From Alienimonas sp043951915 (GTDB lineage Bacteria; Planctomycetota; Planctomycetia; Planctomycetales; Planctomycetaceae), in assembly GCF_043951915.1 (NCBI RefSeq), contig NZ_JBINJD010000005.1, positions 5,911-69,910 on the forward strand: a stretch of 64,000 nt of DNA, written 5' to 3'. The notes under the pieces are model-generated. The model made no database searches. It saw only the letters and a program-made list of their open reading frames with translations, and was not told where the DNA came from. The position numbers and the translations under genes are program-made. This document shows positions 1 through 8,704 of the stretch, one piece after another. Within the stretch, counting starts at the first letter, position 1; every line of letters begins with the position of its first letter.

Positions 1-93
1 CCGCGTGGCTAACTCCGGCCCGCCGGCCCGGTGGTAATAACGGATCGCGTCGGCGAGTTCGTCATCGGCGCGGGCGAGCGAACGGACGGTCAC
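1..93 (-). CDS. ParE/RelE-type toxin, N-terminal fragment (cut by window edge)
   Basis: The 31 codons present start at a GTG whose last two bases form part of the antitoxin TGA stop (GTGA overlap). The peptide has the N-terminal helical pattern of ParE/RelE toxins, an acidic and alanine-rich helix followed by a YYH segment. The family blocks gyrase (ParE) or cleaves ribosome-bound mRNA (RelE); the active-site part lies outside the window, so the subtype cannot be told. The overlap with the upstream antitoxin gene implies translational coupling. The call rests mainly on this gene arrangement and on the short N-terminus. Confidence 0.6.
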   Translation of the reverse strand, partial: MTVRSLARADDELADAIRYYHRAGGPELATR

Positions 94-389
94 TCGGCGG
101 CCCCGGGCGGATCGCTCGCTCCCGACAGTTGTTCGATGAGGGCGGTCATGCGACCGCGGACCCGCTCCCAAGGTTCGCCAAGGTCAGCGCCCTCGTGAAA
201 CGCCGCCACCCGGCGGTCGAGTTCCGCCCGTTCGGCGGCGGTCGGGACCGCGGGGCCGCCGGGCCGAAAGCCGGTCAGCCGGTCCGCCAGTCCAACCCGG
301 TCTTCGTCAGACAAGGTCGACGCCTGCCGGTACAACGCTTCCGCCGCCGGACTGAGCGGGGCGAGTTTGAGGGCTTCAGCGGCGGGCAT
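90..389 (-). CDS. Addiction-module antitoxin-like protein (TIGR02574 type)
   Basis: This 99-residue acidic protein matches the small antitoxin family paired with ParE/RelE toxins. It has an N-terminal helix ending in a DEDRVGLADRL-like segment, then a helix beginning AELDRRVAAF and a GEPWERVRGRM stretch near the C-terminus. The usual family length is about 70-100 residues. The stop overlaps the GTG of the toxin gene. The start ATG lies 41 bases beyond the stop of the cytochrome gene, so readthrough from that gene is possible. Antitoxins of this group bind the toxin and usually the shared promoter; neither is visible directly here. Confidence 0.65.
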   Translation of the reverse strand: MPAAEALKLAPLSPAAEALYRQASTLSDEDRVGLADRLTGFRPGGPAVPTAAERAELDRRVAAFHEGADLGEPWERVRGRMTALIEQLSGASDPPGAAE

Positions 390-429
390 TTGATTCGGCG
401 GTGGAGGTCTGGAATACGGTTCGCGGAGT

Positions 430-3400
430 CTACTGCGTCACGAACGCGTCGGTGTTCATCAGCAGGCTCGCCAGCAGGGTGAAGGCGGCGTGTTCGACTG
501 GGTCGAGGGACTCGTTCCGCTCCGTGGCGCCGACGCCGAGCAGGTCGGTCGCGGCGGCGGGGTCGGCGGCGAAGGCGGAGCGGCGGGCGGTCAGCACTCG
601 CTTCAAGACTGCCAGTTCGTCCGCCTCCGGTGTGCGGCCGACGGTCAGGCGGAAGCCGTGCGTCAGTCGTGCTTCGTCCGTCGTGTCCCCCTCGGTCAGC
701 AGGCGGGCGGCGAGGTGGCGGGACGCTTCGACGAACTGCACGTCGTTCATCAGCGCCAACGCTTGCAACGGGGTGTTCGTCCGGCTGCGGCGGACCACGC
801 AGGACTCCCGGCTGGGGGCGTCGAAGGTGGACAGGCTCGGCGGGGGGCTGGTGCGTTTCCAGAACGTATAGAGGCTGCGGCGGTGCAGCGCGTCGCCGTC
901 GTCCCGCTGGAACTTGGCGGTGTTGGAATCGGTGTAGCCGACCGCCTCCCACAGCCCGTCCGGTTGGTACGGCTTCACCCCGGGGCCGCCGAGGCGTTCA
1001 ACCAACAGGCCGCTGGCGGCGAGGGCCGCGTCGCGGATCGCTTCGGCGTCCAGCCGGTAGCGGGGGCCGCGGGCCAGCAGGCGGTTGTCCGGGTCGACTT
1101 GAAGCTGCTCCGGGCCGACTTCGGCGGAGCGGCGGAAGGCGGCCGAGAGCACGATCCGGCGGTGCAGCGCCTTCACGTCCCAGCCGCTCTCGATGAACTC
1201 CGCGGCGAGCCAGTCCAGCAGCTCCGGGTGGCTGGGCCATTCGCCCTGGAAGCCGAAGTCCTCGCTGGTGCGCACCAGCCCCGTGCCGAAGTGCTGCTGC
1301 CAGAGACGGTTGACCGTCACCCGGGCCGTCAGCGGGTGGTCCGGGTCGACCAGCCAACGGGCCAGGGTCAGCCGGTTCTGCGGCGCGTCCTCCGGCAGCG
1401 GGGGGAGCACGGCGGGGGTGCCGGGGTACACGCGGTCGGTCGGGTTGTCGTACTCGCCGCGCTCCAGCACGAAGGCCGGGCGGGGTTCGTTCTCGTCCCG
1501 CATCACGAGGGTGTTGGGCACGGTCGCGTTCAACCGGCTGATCGCCGCCCGCAGGGCGTTCAACTCCGTCTCGTGAGCGGCGAACCGCTCCTCAATGCGG
1601 GGGAACACAACGGCCCGGAAGTAATCCGCGAGGGCGGCCTCCTCCTCAGGGCCGCGTTGCTCGGCGGGCTTCCCGAGGACGGCGGCGATCTCCGCGGGGA
1701 GGCGGTCGGCGGTCTCGCTCTCCGTCACCGCGGCCTCCCAGGCGGTGCGGGCGGCGGCGAGGCGGAGCGCCGGGGCGGCGGTCGTCTTGAATCCGGCGGC
1801 GTCCCAGCGGACGTGGCCGCCCTTCTGGGTGAAGGCGAGGCCGTCGATCTCGTCGCCCGGTTCGATGCCGATCTCGCTCAGCGGGACCTCCAGTCGCGTC
1901 CACTGCCGACGCTCCGGCAGCTTGCCCTTGGGCAGCCGCGAGGGAGTGTCCACCGTACCGAAATTGATGGCGTTCTTGTTGCCCCAGATCGCCCGGTGGT
2001 CCCAGCCCTCGGACTTGGTGTGCACCTGGAGCATGATCGCCCCCGGGTTGCCGCCGTACTCGACGAACACATGCACGAAAGCGGTGTCCCCCTCCCGGGC
2101 GACGACGGGGTCGGTCGCCCCGGTGAAGAAGCTCTGGCCCTGGTAGCGGGTGTTCCGCTCCCAGCCGACGGCCCCGCTTTTCACCGGGCCCTCGTCCTCG
2201 GGGTACCAGCTCCAGCCGTTCACGCCGCCATCGTCCTCGTCCCCCTCCGGCTTGGCGCCGGCGGGGAGAGCGTCGTCCACCCAGAGGAAGTCCGCCCGCT
2301 CCGCAGGGTCGAGGGGCGCCGCGGACTCCGGCGCCGGGGCGTAATCCAGCCCGGCGATGTAGGAGCGGAAGGCGTGCTCCTCCGCGGCGATCTCGCTTTG
2401 CAGCCGGCCGCGTTCGGCCGTCTGCCAGGGGGCCTCCGCCCGCACGCTGGGCGGCGGGAGCAGGGCGTTGCCGTCCATCGGCGCGTCCGCGGCGCTGCGA
2501 TAGTAGGCGTAGAGGCTGTAGAACTCCTTCTGGGAGATCGGGTCGAATTTGTGATCGTGACAGGCCGCGCAGCCGACCGTCAGGCCCATGAACACGGTGC
2601 CGACGGTCTCCGTGCGGTCGACGGCGTAGCGGACGCGGTATTCCTCGTCGATGCTGCCGCCCTCGCTGGTGGTCACGTTGCAGCGGTTAAAGCCCGTGGC
2701 GATGAGCTGATCCAGCGACGGCTCCGGCAACAGGTCGCCGGCGAGCTGTTCGACGGTGAACTCGTCGAAGGGTTTGTTTTCGTTGAACGCCCGCACGACC
2801 CAGTCCCGGTAGGGCCAGATGCTGCGTTCGTTGTCCAGGTGGAGGCCGTGAGTGTCGCCGTAGCGGGCGGCGTCCAGCCAGTAGCGGGCCCGCCGCTCGC
2901 CGTAGCGGGGGGAGGCCAGCAGCCGGTCGACCAACCGCTCGTAAGCGTCCGGCCGGTCGTCGTTCAGGAAGGCGTCCACCTCCGCGGGCGTCGGCGGCAG
3001 GCCGGTGAGGGTGAAGGTCGCCCGGCGGATGAGCTGCGTCTTCGAGGCCTCCCCGTTCACCGGCAGGCCGGAGGCGGCGAGTTCTTCGTTGAGAAAGGCG
3101 TCGATCTCGTTGTGCGCTGCGGCGACCGGCTCGCTGGGCGAGGGGACCGGCGGTTTGGCGATCGGTTCGAAGGCCCAGTGGCCGGTCCATTCGGCGCCCT
3201 GCTCGATCCAGCGGCGGAGCGTGTCCACCTCCGCGGGGGTCAGCGGGTCGCCCTCGCCCTCCGGCGGCATGGGGGCGTACTCGTCCGTCACCCGGTCCAG
3301 CAGCACGCTGGCGGCCGGGTCGCCGGGGACGATCGCGTGGCCGCCGCCGTTCAACTCGACGAACGCCCCCTCGGGGGTGTCGAACCGCAGCGGGGTCGAG

Positions 3401-3618
3401 CGGCCGGCCTCGTCGTTGCCGTGACAGAGGTTGCACTTGTTCGACAGGATCGGCCGCACGTCGCGGTTGAAGTCGATCGGCTCCTCCGCCACGTCCGCGG
3501 CGGCCTCCAGCTCGGGGGCGGCCGGGCGGTCCGGCCCCGCGGCGAAGCCGGCGGCGGTCAAACCGGCGGCGGTCAGGCAGGCGACGGCGAACGAAGCCGC
3601 GACGGCGGAGAAACGCAT
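430..3618 (-). CDS. PSCyt1/DUF1549/DUF1553 planctomycete cytochrome
   Basis: This 1062-residue exported protein starts with a hydrophobic signal peptide. A c-type haem motif C62-x-x-C65-H (planctomycete cytochrome domain PSCyt1) follows, then a DUF1549 region that contains a second CAACH motif near residue 350, and a C-terminal DUF1553 region with the typical NRLWQQHFG and RTNTPLQALALMND blocks. Between DUF1549 and DUF1553 (about residues 450-640) lies a beta-rich module resembling a carbohydrate-binding jelly roll. The family is found almost only in Planctomycetes and relatives, has no proven reaction, and is thought to be periplasmic. Such genes are usually followed by a DUF1501 gene; here a toxin-antitoxin pair follows instead. 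Confidence 0.9.
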   Translation of the reverse strand: MRFSAVAASFAVACLTAAGLTAAGFAAGPDRPAAPELEAAADVAEEPIDFNRDVRPILSNKCNLCHGNDEAGRSTPLRFDTPEGAFVELNGGGHAIVPGDPAASVLLDRVTDEYAPMPPEGEGDPLTPAEVDTLRRWIEQGAEWTGHWAFEPIAKPPVPSPSEPVAAAHNEIDAFLNEELAASGLPVNGEASKTQLIRRATFTLTGLPPTPAEVDAFLNDDRPDAYERLVDRLLASPRYGERRARYWLDAARYGDTHGLHLDNERSIWPYRDWVVRAFNENKPFDEFTVEQLAGDLLPEPSLDQLIATGFNRCNVTTSEGGSIDEEYRVRYAVDRTETVGTVFMGLTVGCAACHDHKFDPISQKEFYSLYAYYRSAADAPMDGNALLPPPSVRAEAPWQTAERGRLQSEIAAEEHAFRSYIAGLDYAPAPESAAPLDPAERADFLWVDDALPAGAKPEGDEDDGGVNGWSWYPEDEGPVKSGAVGWERNTRYQGQSFFTGATDPVVAREGDTAFVHVFVEYGGNPGAIMLQVHTKSEGWDHRAIWGNKNAINFGTVDTPSRLPKGKLPERRQWTRLEVPLSEIGIEPGDEIDGLAFTQKGGHVRWDAAGFKTTAAPALRLAAARTAWEAAVTESETADRLPAEIAAVLGKPAEQRGPEEEAALADYFRAVVFPRIEERFAAHETELNALRAAISRLNATVPNTLVMRDENEPRPAFVLERGEYDNPTDRVYPGTPAVLPPLPEDAPQNRLTLARWLVDPDHPLTARVTVNRLWQQHFGTGLVRTSEDFGFQGEWPSHPELLDWLAAEFIESGWDVKALHRRIVLSAAFRRSAEVGPEQLQVDPDNRLLARGPRYRLDAEAIRDAALAASGLLVERLGGPGVKPYQPDGLWEAVGYTDSNTAKFQRDDGDALHRRSLYTFWKRTSPPPSLSTFDAPSRESCVVRRSRTNTPLQALALMNDVQFVEASRHLAARLLTEGDTTDEARLTHGFRLTVGRTPEADELAVLKRVLTARRSAFAADPAAATDLLGVGATERNESLDPVEHAAFTLLASLLMNTDAFVTQ

Positions 3619-3796
3619 ACGGGAGGGACCGGGGCGGGACGGCGGGGCGGGACCACGGGCGAGCGCGGCCCAAACAGTGTACGGGACGCCCGCGACAGCG
3701 TCACCCGCCTATCGGCGCCGGCCGATCCGGCGGCAAACCGCGACGCCGGACGCTACCGTGGCGTCGCTCCCCGTCAGTCCGATCCCTCGCCCGCCC

Positions 3797-5350
3797 ATGC
3801 TCGTTCCCGCCCTGCTCGCCCTGTTGGCCCCCGGCGCGGGCGCCCCCGCAGACGAACCTCACGCCGGCCCGCCGGAGCGGCCGAACGTGCTGATCCTGTA
3901 CGCCGACGACCTCGGCTACGGCGACGTCGGGGCGACGAACCCAGATTCCAAAATCCCCACGCCGCACCTCGACCGGCTGGCCGCGGAGGGGCTGACCTTC
4001 ACCGACGCCCATTCCTCCTCCGGCATCTGCACGCCCTCCCGCTACGCCCTGCTGACCGGCCGGCACCACTGGCGGGACTTTCACGGGATCGTCAATTCGT
4101 TCGGCGGATCGGTGTTCGAAGACGGCCAGCTCACGCTGGCGCGACTTCTAAAAGAAAACGGCTACCGCACGGCCTGCATCGGCAAGTGGCACCTCGGCTG
4201 GGACTGGGACGCGGTTCGCGATCCGTCGGTCAAGCCGGTGGGCGACGGCCGTCGCAAGGGGCTGCCGCCGGAGGCGTTCGGCTGGTCCCAGCCGATCCCG
4301 GGCGGTCCGCTGGCGGTGGGGTTCGATCACTACTTCGGCGACACGGTGATTAATTTCCCGCCGTACGCCTGGATCGAAGACGACCGGGTCACGCAGGCCC
4401 CCACCGTCATGAAGGACGAATCGCTCTGGCCGCCGATCAAGGAGGGCAACTGGGAGTGCCGCCCCGGGCCGATGGTCGAGGGCTGGAACCCCTACGACGT
4501 GCTGCCGACGCTCGCCGACCGCGGGGTCGCCTATCTCAAGGAGCAGGCCGATGCGGAACAGCCGTTCTTTCTGTACTTCGCCTTCCCCTCCCCGCACGCC
4601 CCGATCATCCCGAACGACGAGTTCGACGGTGCCTCGCAGGCCGGGCCGTACGGGGACTTCGTGCATCAGACCGACCACGTCGTCGGCCGGTTGTTGAAGG
4701 CGCTGGAGGAGAGCGGCGAGGCGGAGAACACGCTGGTCGTCTTCACCGCCGACAACGGCCCGGAACGCTACGCCTACGCCCGGGATCAGCAGTTCGACCA
4801 CTGGTCCGCCGAACCCTTCCGCGGATTAAAACGGGACATTCACGAGGGCGGCCATCACGTGCCGTTCTTCGTCCGCCTGCCCGGGGTGACGGAGCCGGGC
4901 TCGACGACGGACGCCCTCACATCGCAGGTCGACCTGTTCGCCACCGTCGCGGAGGCGACCGGTTCCGAACTGCCGTCCGACGCCGCGGCCGCCGACGGGA
5001 CCCGTTATCAGGATTCTTATTCGCTCCTGCCGGTGTTGAAGGGGGCGGAGACCTCCGGGCGGGAGGCGATCGTGCACAACACCTTCAACAACGCCTACGC
5101 CCTCCGACAGGGCGACTGGCTGCTGATCGACGCGAAGACCGGCCACCACAGCGGGGTCGATCCGAAATGGTTCGCAAAGCACGACACGCCCCGGGAGACC
5201 GGCGACGTGCACCTCTACAACCTCGCCGAGGACGTCGGCCAGCGGCACGATCTGGCGGCGGAGCGGCCGGAGAAGACGGCGGCGCTGCGGGCCGCGTTGG
5301 ACGCTGCCCGGGCGCCGGTTCCGCGGGTTCTGACGCCGGCGGGCCGCTGA
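3797..5350 (+). CDS. Type I formylglycine sulfatase
   Basis: This 517-residue secreted sulfatase has a short signal peptide. The first metal-binding aspartates sit in a YADDLGYGD block, and C78 lies in the CTPSR motif that is converted to formylglycine. GKWHLG and TADNGPE blocks complete the active site. The family hydrolyses sulfate esters of polysaccharides or glycans in the periplasm or outside the cell. An open frame extends upstream, but the ATG at 3797 is the only start that places a signal peptide at the N-terminus. The gene is divergent from the giant cytochrome and is followed after 128 bases by the PVC-type dehydrogenase on the same strand. No maturase gene is nearby. The substrate cannot be read from sequence. 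Confidence 0.92.
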   Translation: MLVPALLALLAPGAGAPADEPHAGPPERPNVLILYADDLGYGDVGATNPDSKIPTPHLDRLAAEGLTFTDAHSSSGICTPSRYALLTGRHHWRDFHGIVNSFGGSVFEDGQLTLARLLKENGYRTACIGKWHLGWDWDAVRDPSVKPVGDGRRKGLPPEAFGWSQPIPGGPLAVGFDHYFGDTVINFPPYAWIEDDRVTQAPTVMKDESLWPPIKEGNWECRPGPMVEGWNPYDVLPTLADRGVAYLKEQADAEQPFFLYFAFPSPHAPIIPNDEFDGASQAGPYGDFVHQTDHVVGRLLKALEESGEAENTLVVFTADNGPERYAYARDQQFDHWSAEPFRGLKRDIHEGGHHVPFFVRLPGVTEPGSTTDALTSQVDLFATVAEATGSELPSDAAAADGTRYQDSYSLLPVLKGAETSGREAIVHNTFNNAYALRQGDWLLIDAKTGHHSGVDPKWFAKHDTPRETGDVHLYNLAEDVGQRHDLAAERPEKTAALRAALDAARAPVPRVLTPAGR

Positions 5351-5478
5351 CGTCCGCCGCCTCGGGACCGGGGGCGCCGTGCGACCATCGGGCGGCTTTG
5401 ATCCGATCGGAGGTCCGTTAGACTGCCCGATCCGGGCCGCGCCCGGTCCCGCTTCCTTCCCGCATTGCCCGTCCGCCC

Positions 5479-8400
5479 ATGCTCGCCCCCGCGGTTTTAT
5501 TGGTCCTCGCCCCGCTCACGTCCGCGGCGCCCGCCGACGCACTCGGCGGACCGGACGCCAAACCCCATTGGATCTGGGCCGACGGTGAGGCGACCTCCGG
5601 CCAGACGGTGCGGTTGCGCAAAGCGTTCCCCGGCGGGCCGCGGCCGAAGTCGGCCACGCTGACCGTCGCCTCCGACAACCAGGCGGTCGTCTGGCTGGAC
5701 GGGACGAAGGTGCTCAGCAGCCGGTCGTGGTCCGAACCGAGCCGGGCGGACGTGACGGCGCTGGGGGGCGGTCGCTCCAAGGTGTTGTCGGTCGAGGCGA
5801 AGAACGAGGACGGCGCCGCCGCCGTGCTGGTCGTGCTCGATCTGGAATACAACGACGGCAGCAAAAAGCGGCTGGTCAGCGACTCATCCTGGAAGGTCGC
5901 CCCCGAGGGCGTGACCGGCGCCGGCTGGACGACGCCGGGCTTCGTCGGCGCTGAGAGTTGGGCGAACGCCAAGGACCTCGGCGCCCTGGGCGTGCAGCCT
6001 TGGGGCAACGTGCTGGAGAAGGCCCCGTCCGCCCCCGGCGCCACCCCGGCCGACGAGATCGAGTTGGCCGACGGCTACGAGATCGAACTGCTGTACTCGG
6101 TGCCCAAAGAGCAGCAGGGCTCCTGGGTCAGCATGACCGTCGACCCCAAGGGCCGGCTGATCGTCTCCGACCAGTACGGCAAGCTGTACCGCGTCACCCC
6201 GCCGCCGGTGGGCGAGCCGGACGGGGCGATCGACGTGCACCCGATGGAGGTCGACACCGGCATGGCCCACGGCCTGCTGTGCGCGTTCGATTCGCTGTAC
6301 GTGATGGTCAACGACGGCGCCAACTCCGGCCTGTACCGGGCCAAGGACACGGACGGCGACGACCACTACGACACCGTCGAAAAGCTTCAGTCCCTCAACG
6401 GCCGCGGGGAGCACGGTCCGCACGCCATGCGGGAGGGCGCCGACGGCCGGTTGTGGGTGATCGTCGGCAACGAGACCAAGTTGCCGGAGGGCTACAACGA
6501 GGAGGAATCCGCCGTCAAAAACTTCGCCGAGGACCTGCTCCTCCCCCGCAACCCGGACGGCAACGGCCACGCCACCGGCCGACTGGCCCCGGGCGGGTGG
6601 ATCGGCAGCTGCAAGCCGGACGGGACTGACTGGCGGATTCACGCCGCCGGCTTCCGCAACCCCTACGACATGGCCTTCAACGCCGCCGGCGAACTGTTCG
6701 CCTTCGACGCGGACATGGAATGGGACACCGGCACCCCCTGGTACCGGCCGACGCGGCTGAACCACGTCGTCCGCGGGGCGGAGTTCGGCTGGCGCTACGG
6801 CACCGGCAAATGGCCGGACTACTACGCCGACAGCGTCGGCAGCGTGGTGGACCTCGGTCTCGGCAGCCCGACCGGCGTCGAGTTCGCCCGCGGCACGAAC
6901 TTCCCCAACCCGGAGGCCCTGTTCCTCGCCGACTGGACCCACGGGCGGGTGTTCGAGGTGACGATGAAGCCGGTCGGCGCCACCTACGCGGCGACCTTCC
7001 GCACCTTCCTCTCCGGCCGCCCGCTGCCGGTGACGGACCTGACGGCGAACCCGCACGACGGCGCCCTCTACATGACGACCGGCGGCCGGCGGACGCAGTC
7101 CGGGCTGTACCGTATCCGCTACGTCGGCGACGCCGCCCCGACGGAGCCGCAGGAGGACGCCGTCGCCGCGGTCGCCCGCAAGACCCGGCACATGCTGGAA
7201 CGCGGCCACACCGGGGAGCCGGTCGCGCTGGACGCCCTCTGGCCGCACCTCGGCTCCCGGGACCGCGCGATTCGCTACGCCGCCCGGGTGGCGCTCGAAC
7301 GGCACGACGTCGCCGAGTGGAAGGACGAGTTCGCCCATGAGACCCGCCCCAACGCGGTGATTCAGGCCGCCGTCGCCCTCGCCCGCACCGGCGAGCAGGC
7401 GGACCGCAGCCTGCTGCTCGACAAGCTGAACGCCCTGAACTTCGGCCGCCTGACCACGGAGCAGACCCTCGACGCGATGCGGGCCTACCAGTTGGCCTTC
7501 ATCCGCCTCGGCGGACACCCCGACGACGAGCGGGCCGAGGCGCTGGCCAAGAAGCTCGTCGCCCTCACCCCCAGCCCGGAGGAGCGGGTCAACCGGGAGG
7601 CCGTGCGGCTGCTGACCTACCTCGCCTCCCACGACCCGATTCCGCCCAGCGCCCGCGGCGTCGTGGCCCTGGCGATGGACCGGCTGCGGAACGTCTCCAC
7701 GCAGGCCGACCAGATGTTCTACCCCTTCATGCTGCGGAACCTCACCGGCCAGAGCGCCCTGTGGACCGGGGACCAGTACGAAACCTTCTTCGGCTGGCTG
7801 AACCTCGCCGAGACGAAGTACCGCGGCGGGAATAGCTTTAAGAAGTTCGTGGCCCAGATCCGCAAGGACGCCGTCGACAAGCTGCCCGAGGGGGCGAAGA
7901 CGAAGCTGGCCGACGTGATCGACGCCCCGGCCCCGCCGGCGGACGTGGTCGAGGCGACCACCCGGCAGTTCGTGGCGAACTGGCAGATGCCGGACTTCGG
8001 CGACCCCAACGCCCAGATGGACGGCCGCGACCTGGAGGCCGGCCGCAGGGCCTATCAGGCGGCGAAGTGCGCCCAGTGCCACCGCTTCGACGGCGAGGGC
8101 GGCTCCACCGGACCGGACCTCACCGGCGTCGGCGGCCGCTTCGACGCCCGTTACCTGCTCGAAGCGATTCTGGAGCCCAGCAAGGTCGTCTCCGACCAGT
8201 ACAAGGCGGAGCTGATCCTCACCGAGGAGGGCCAGGTCTATAACGGCCGCGTGACCGCCGAGGAGGACGGCTACGTCACCGTCCGCACCGACCCGTTCGG
8301 CGGGGCGACGGTGGACGTGCCGACTGATTCGATCCTCGAGCGGGTTCCCTCGGAGACCTCCGAGATGCCCAACGAATTGGTCAGCACGCTGGAGAAAAGC

Positions 8401-8517
8401 GAGATCCTCGACCTGATCGCCTACCTCCGCGAGGGCTCCCCGGCGACCACCAGCGCCGGGGCGACCGGCGACGGGGCCAACGGCGAGGGCCCGGTCAAAG
8501 CCGGCCCGACGCGGTAG
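5479..8517 (+). CDS. PVC-type heme-binding membrane-associated dehydrogenase
   Basis: This 1012-residue exported protein follows the Pirellula/Verrucomicrobium layout. It has a signal peptide, a beta-sandwich of about residues 25-190, a soluble-dehydrogenase-like beta-propeller of about 195-560 (TIGR02604 type), a helical HEAT-like stretch of about 570-830, and a C-terminal c-type haem domain with C864-x-x-C867-H of the TIGR02603 type. The family is probably a periplasmic electron-transferring sugar or alcohol dehydrogenase, although no member has a firm substrate. Its position behind a sulfatase suggests carbohydrate oxidation. A strong hairpin terminator follows the stop. Confidence 0.88.
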   Translation: MLAPAVLLVLAPLTSAAPADALGGPDAKPHWIWADGEATSGQTVRLRKAFPGGPRPKSATLTVASDNQAVVWLDGTKVLSSRSWSEPSRADVTALGGGRSKVLSVEAKNEDGAAAVLVVLDLEYNDGSKKRLVSDSSWKVAPEGVTGAGWTTPGFVGAESWANAKDLGALGVQPWGNVLEKAPSAPGATPADEIELADGYEIELLYSVPKEQQGSWVSMTVDPKGRLIVSDQYGKLYRVTPPPVGEPDGAIDVHPMEVDTGMAHGLLCAFDSLYVMVNDGANSGLYRAKDTDGDDHYDTVEKLQSLNGRGEHGPHAMREGADGRLWVIVGNETKLPEGYNEEESAVKNFAEDLLLPRNPDGNGHATGRLAPGGWIGSCKPDGTDWRIHAAGFRNPYDMAFNAAGELFAFDADMEWDTGTPWYRPTRLNHVVRGAEFGWRYGTGKWPDYYADSVGSVVDLGLGSPTGVEFARGTNFPNPEALFLADWTHGRVFEVTMKPVGATYAATFRTFLSGRPLPVTDLTANPHDGALYMTTGGRRTQSGLYRIRYVGDAAPTEPQEDAVAAVARKTRHMLERGHTGEPVALDALWPHLGSRDRAIRYAARVALERHDVAEWKDEFAHETRPNAVIQAAVALARTGEQADRSLLLDKLNALNFGRLTTEQTLDAMRAYQLAFIRLGGHPDDERAEALAKKLVALTPSPEERVNREAVRLLTYLASHDPIPPSARGVVALAMDRLRNVSTQADQMFYPFMLRNLTGQSALWTGDQYETFFGWLNLAETKYRGGNSFKKFVAQIRKDAVDKLPEGAKTKLADVIDAPAPPADVVEATTRQFVANWQMPDFGDPNAQMDGRDLEAGRRAYQAAKCAQCHRFDGEGGSTGPDLTGVGGRFDARYLLEAILEPSKVVSDQYKAELILTEEGQVYNGRVTAEEDGYVTVRTDPFGGATVDVPTDSILERVPSETSEMPNELVSTLEKSEILDLIAYLREGSPATTSAGATGDGANGEGPVKAGPTR

Positions 8518-8551
8518 CCCCGCCGTCGGCGGCCCCTTCGCCGAGTCTCAG

Positions 8552-8584
8552 CGGCCCGAACGCCCCCGGCGTTCGGGCCGTATT
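8552..8584 (+). terminator. Hairpin terminator after the PVC-type dehydrogenase
   Basis: A perfect 13-bp stem (8552-8564 with 8568-8580) with a 3-base loop starts 35 bases after the stop and is followed by a short TATT stretch. It separates the dehydrogenase from the solute module. Confidence 0.8.
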
Positions 8585-8704
8585 GCGTAGGGGCCGCCCC
8601 GGGCGGACGCAGCGGGCGGCGGCGGCGCTGATGCCCGGCGGCGTCCCGGCTAGGATCTCCCCCGCTCGCTCCTTCCCGTTCCCGAACGCTAACCCCCCCG
8701 TTCC

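Noticed and set aside
490..4353. Very long open frame on the plus strand opposite the giant cytochrome
   Set aside because: It is antisense to a clear PSCyt1/DUF1549/DUF1553 gene, has no recognisable motif and is Arg/Gly/Val-rich, as expected from GC-rich codon shadowing.
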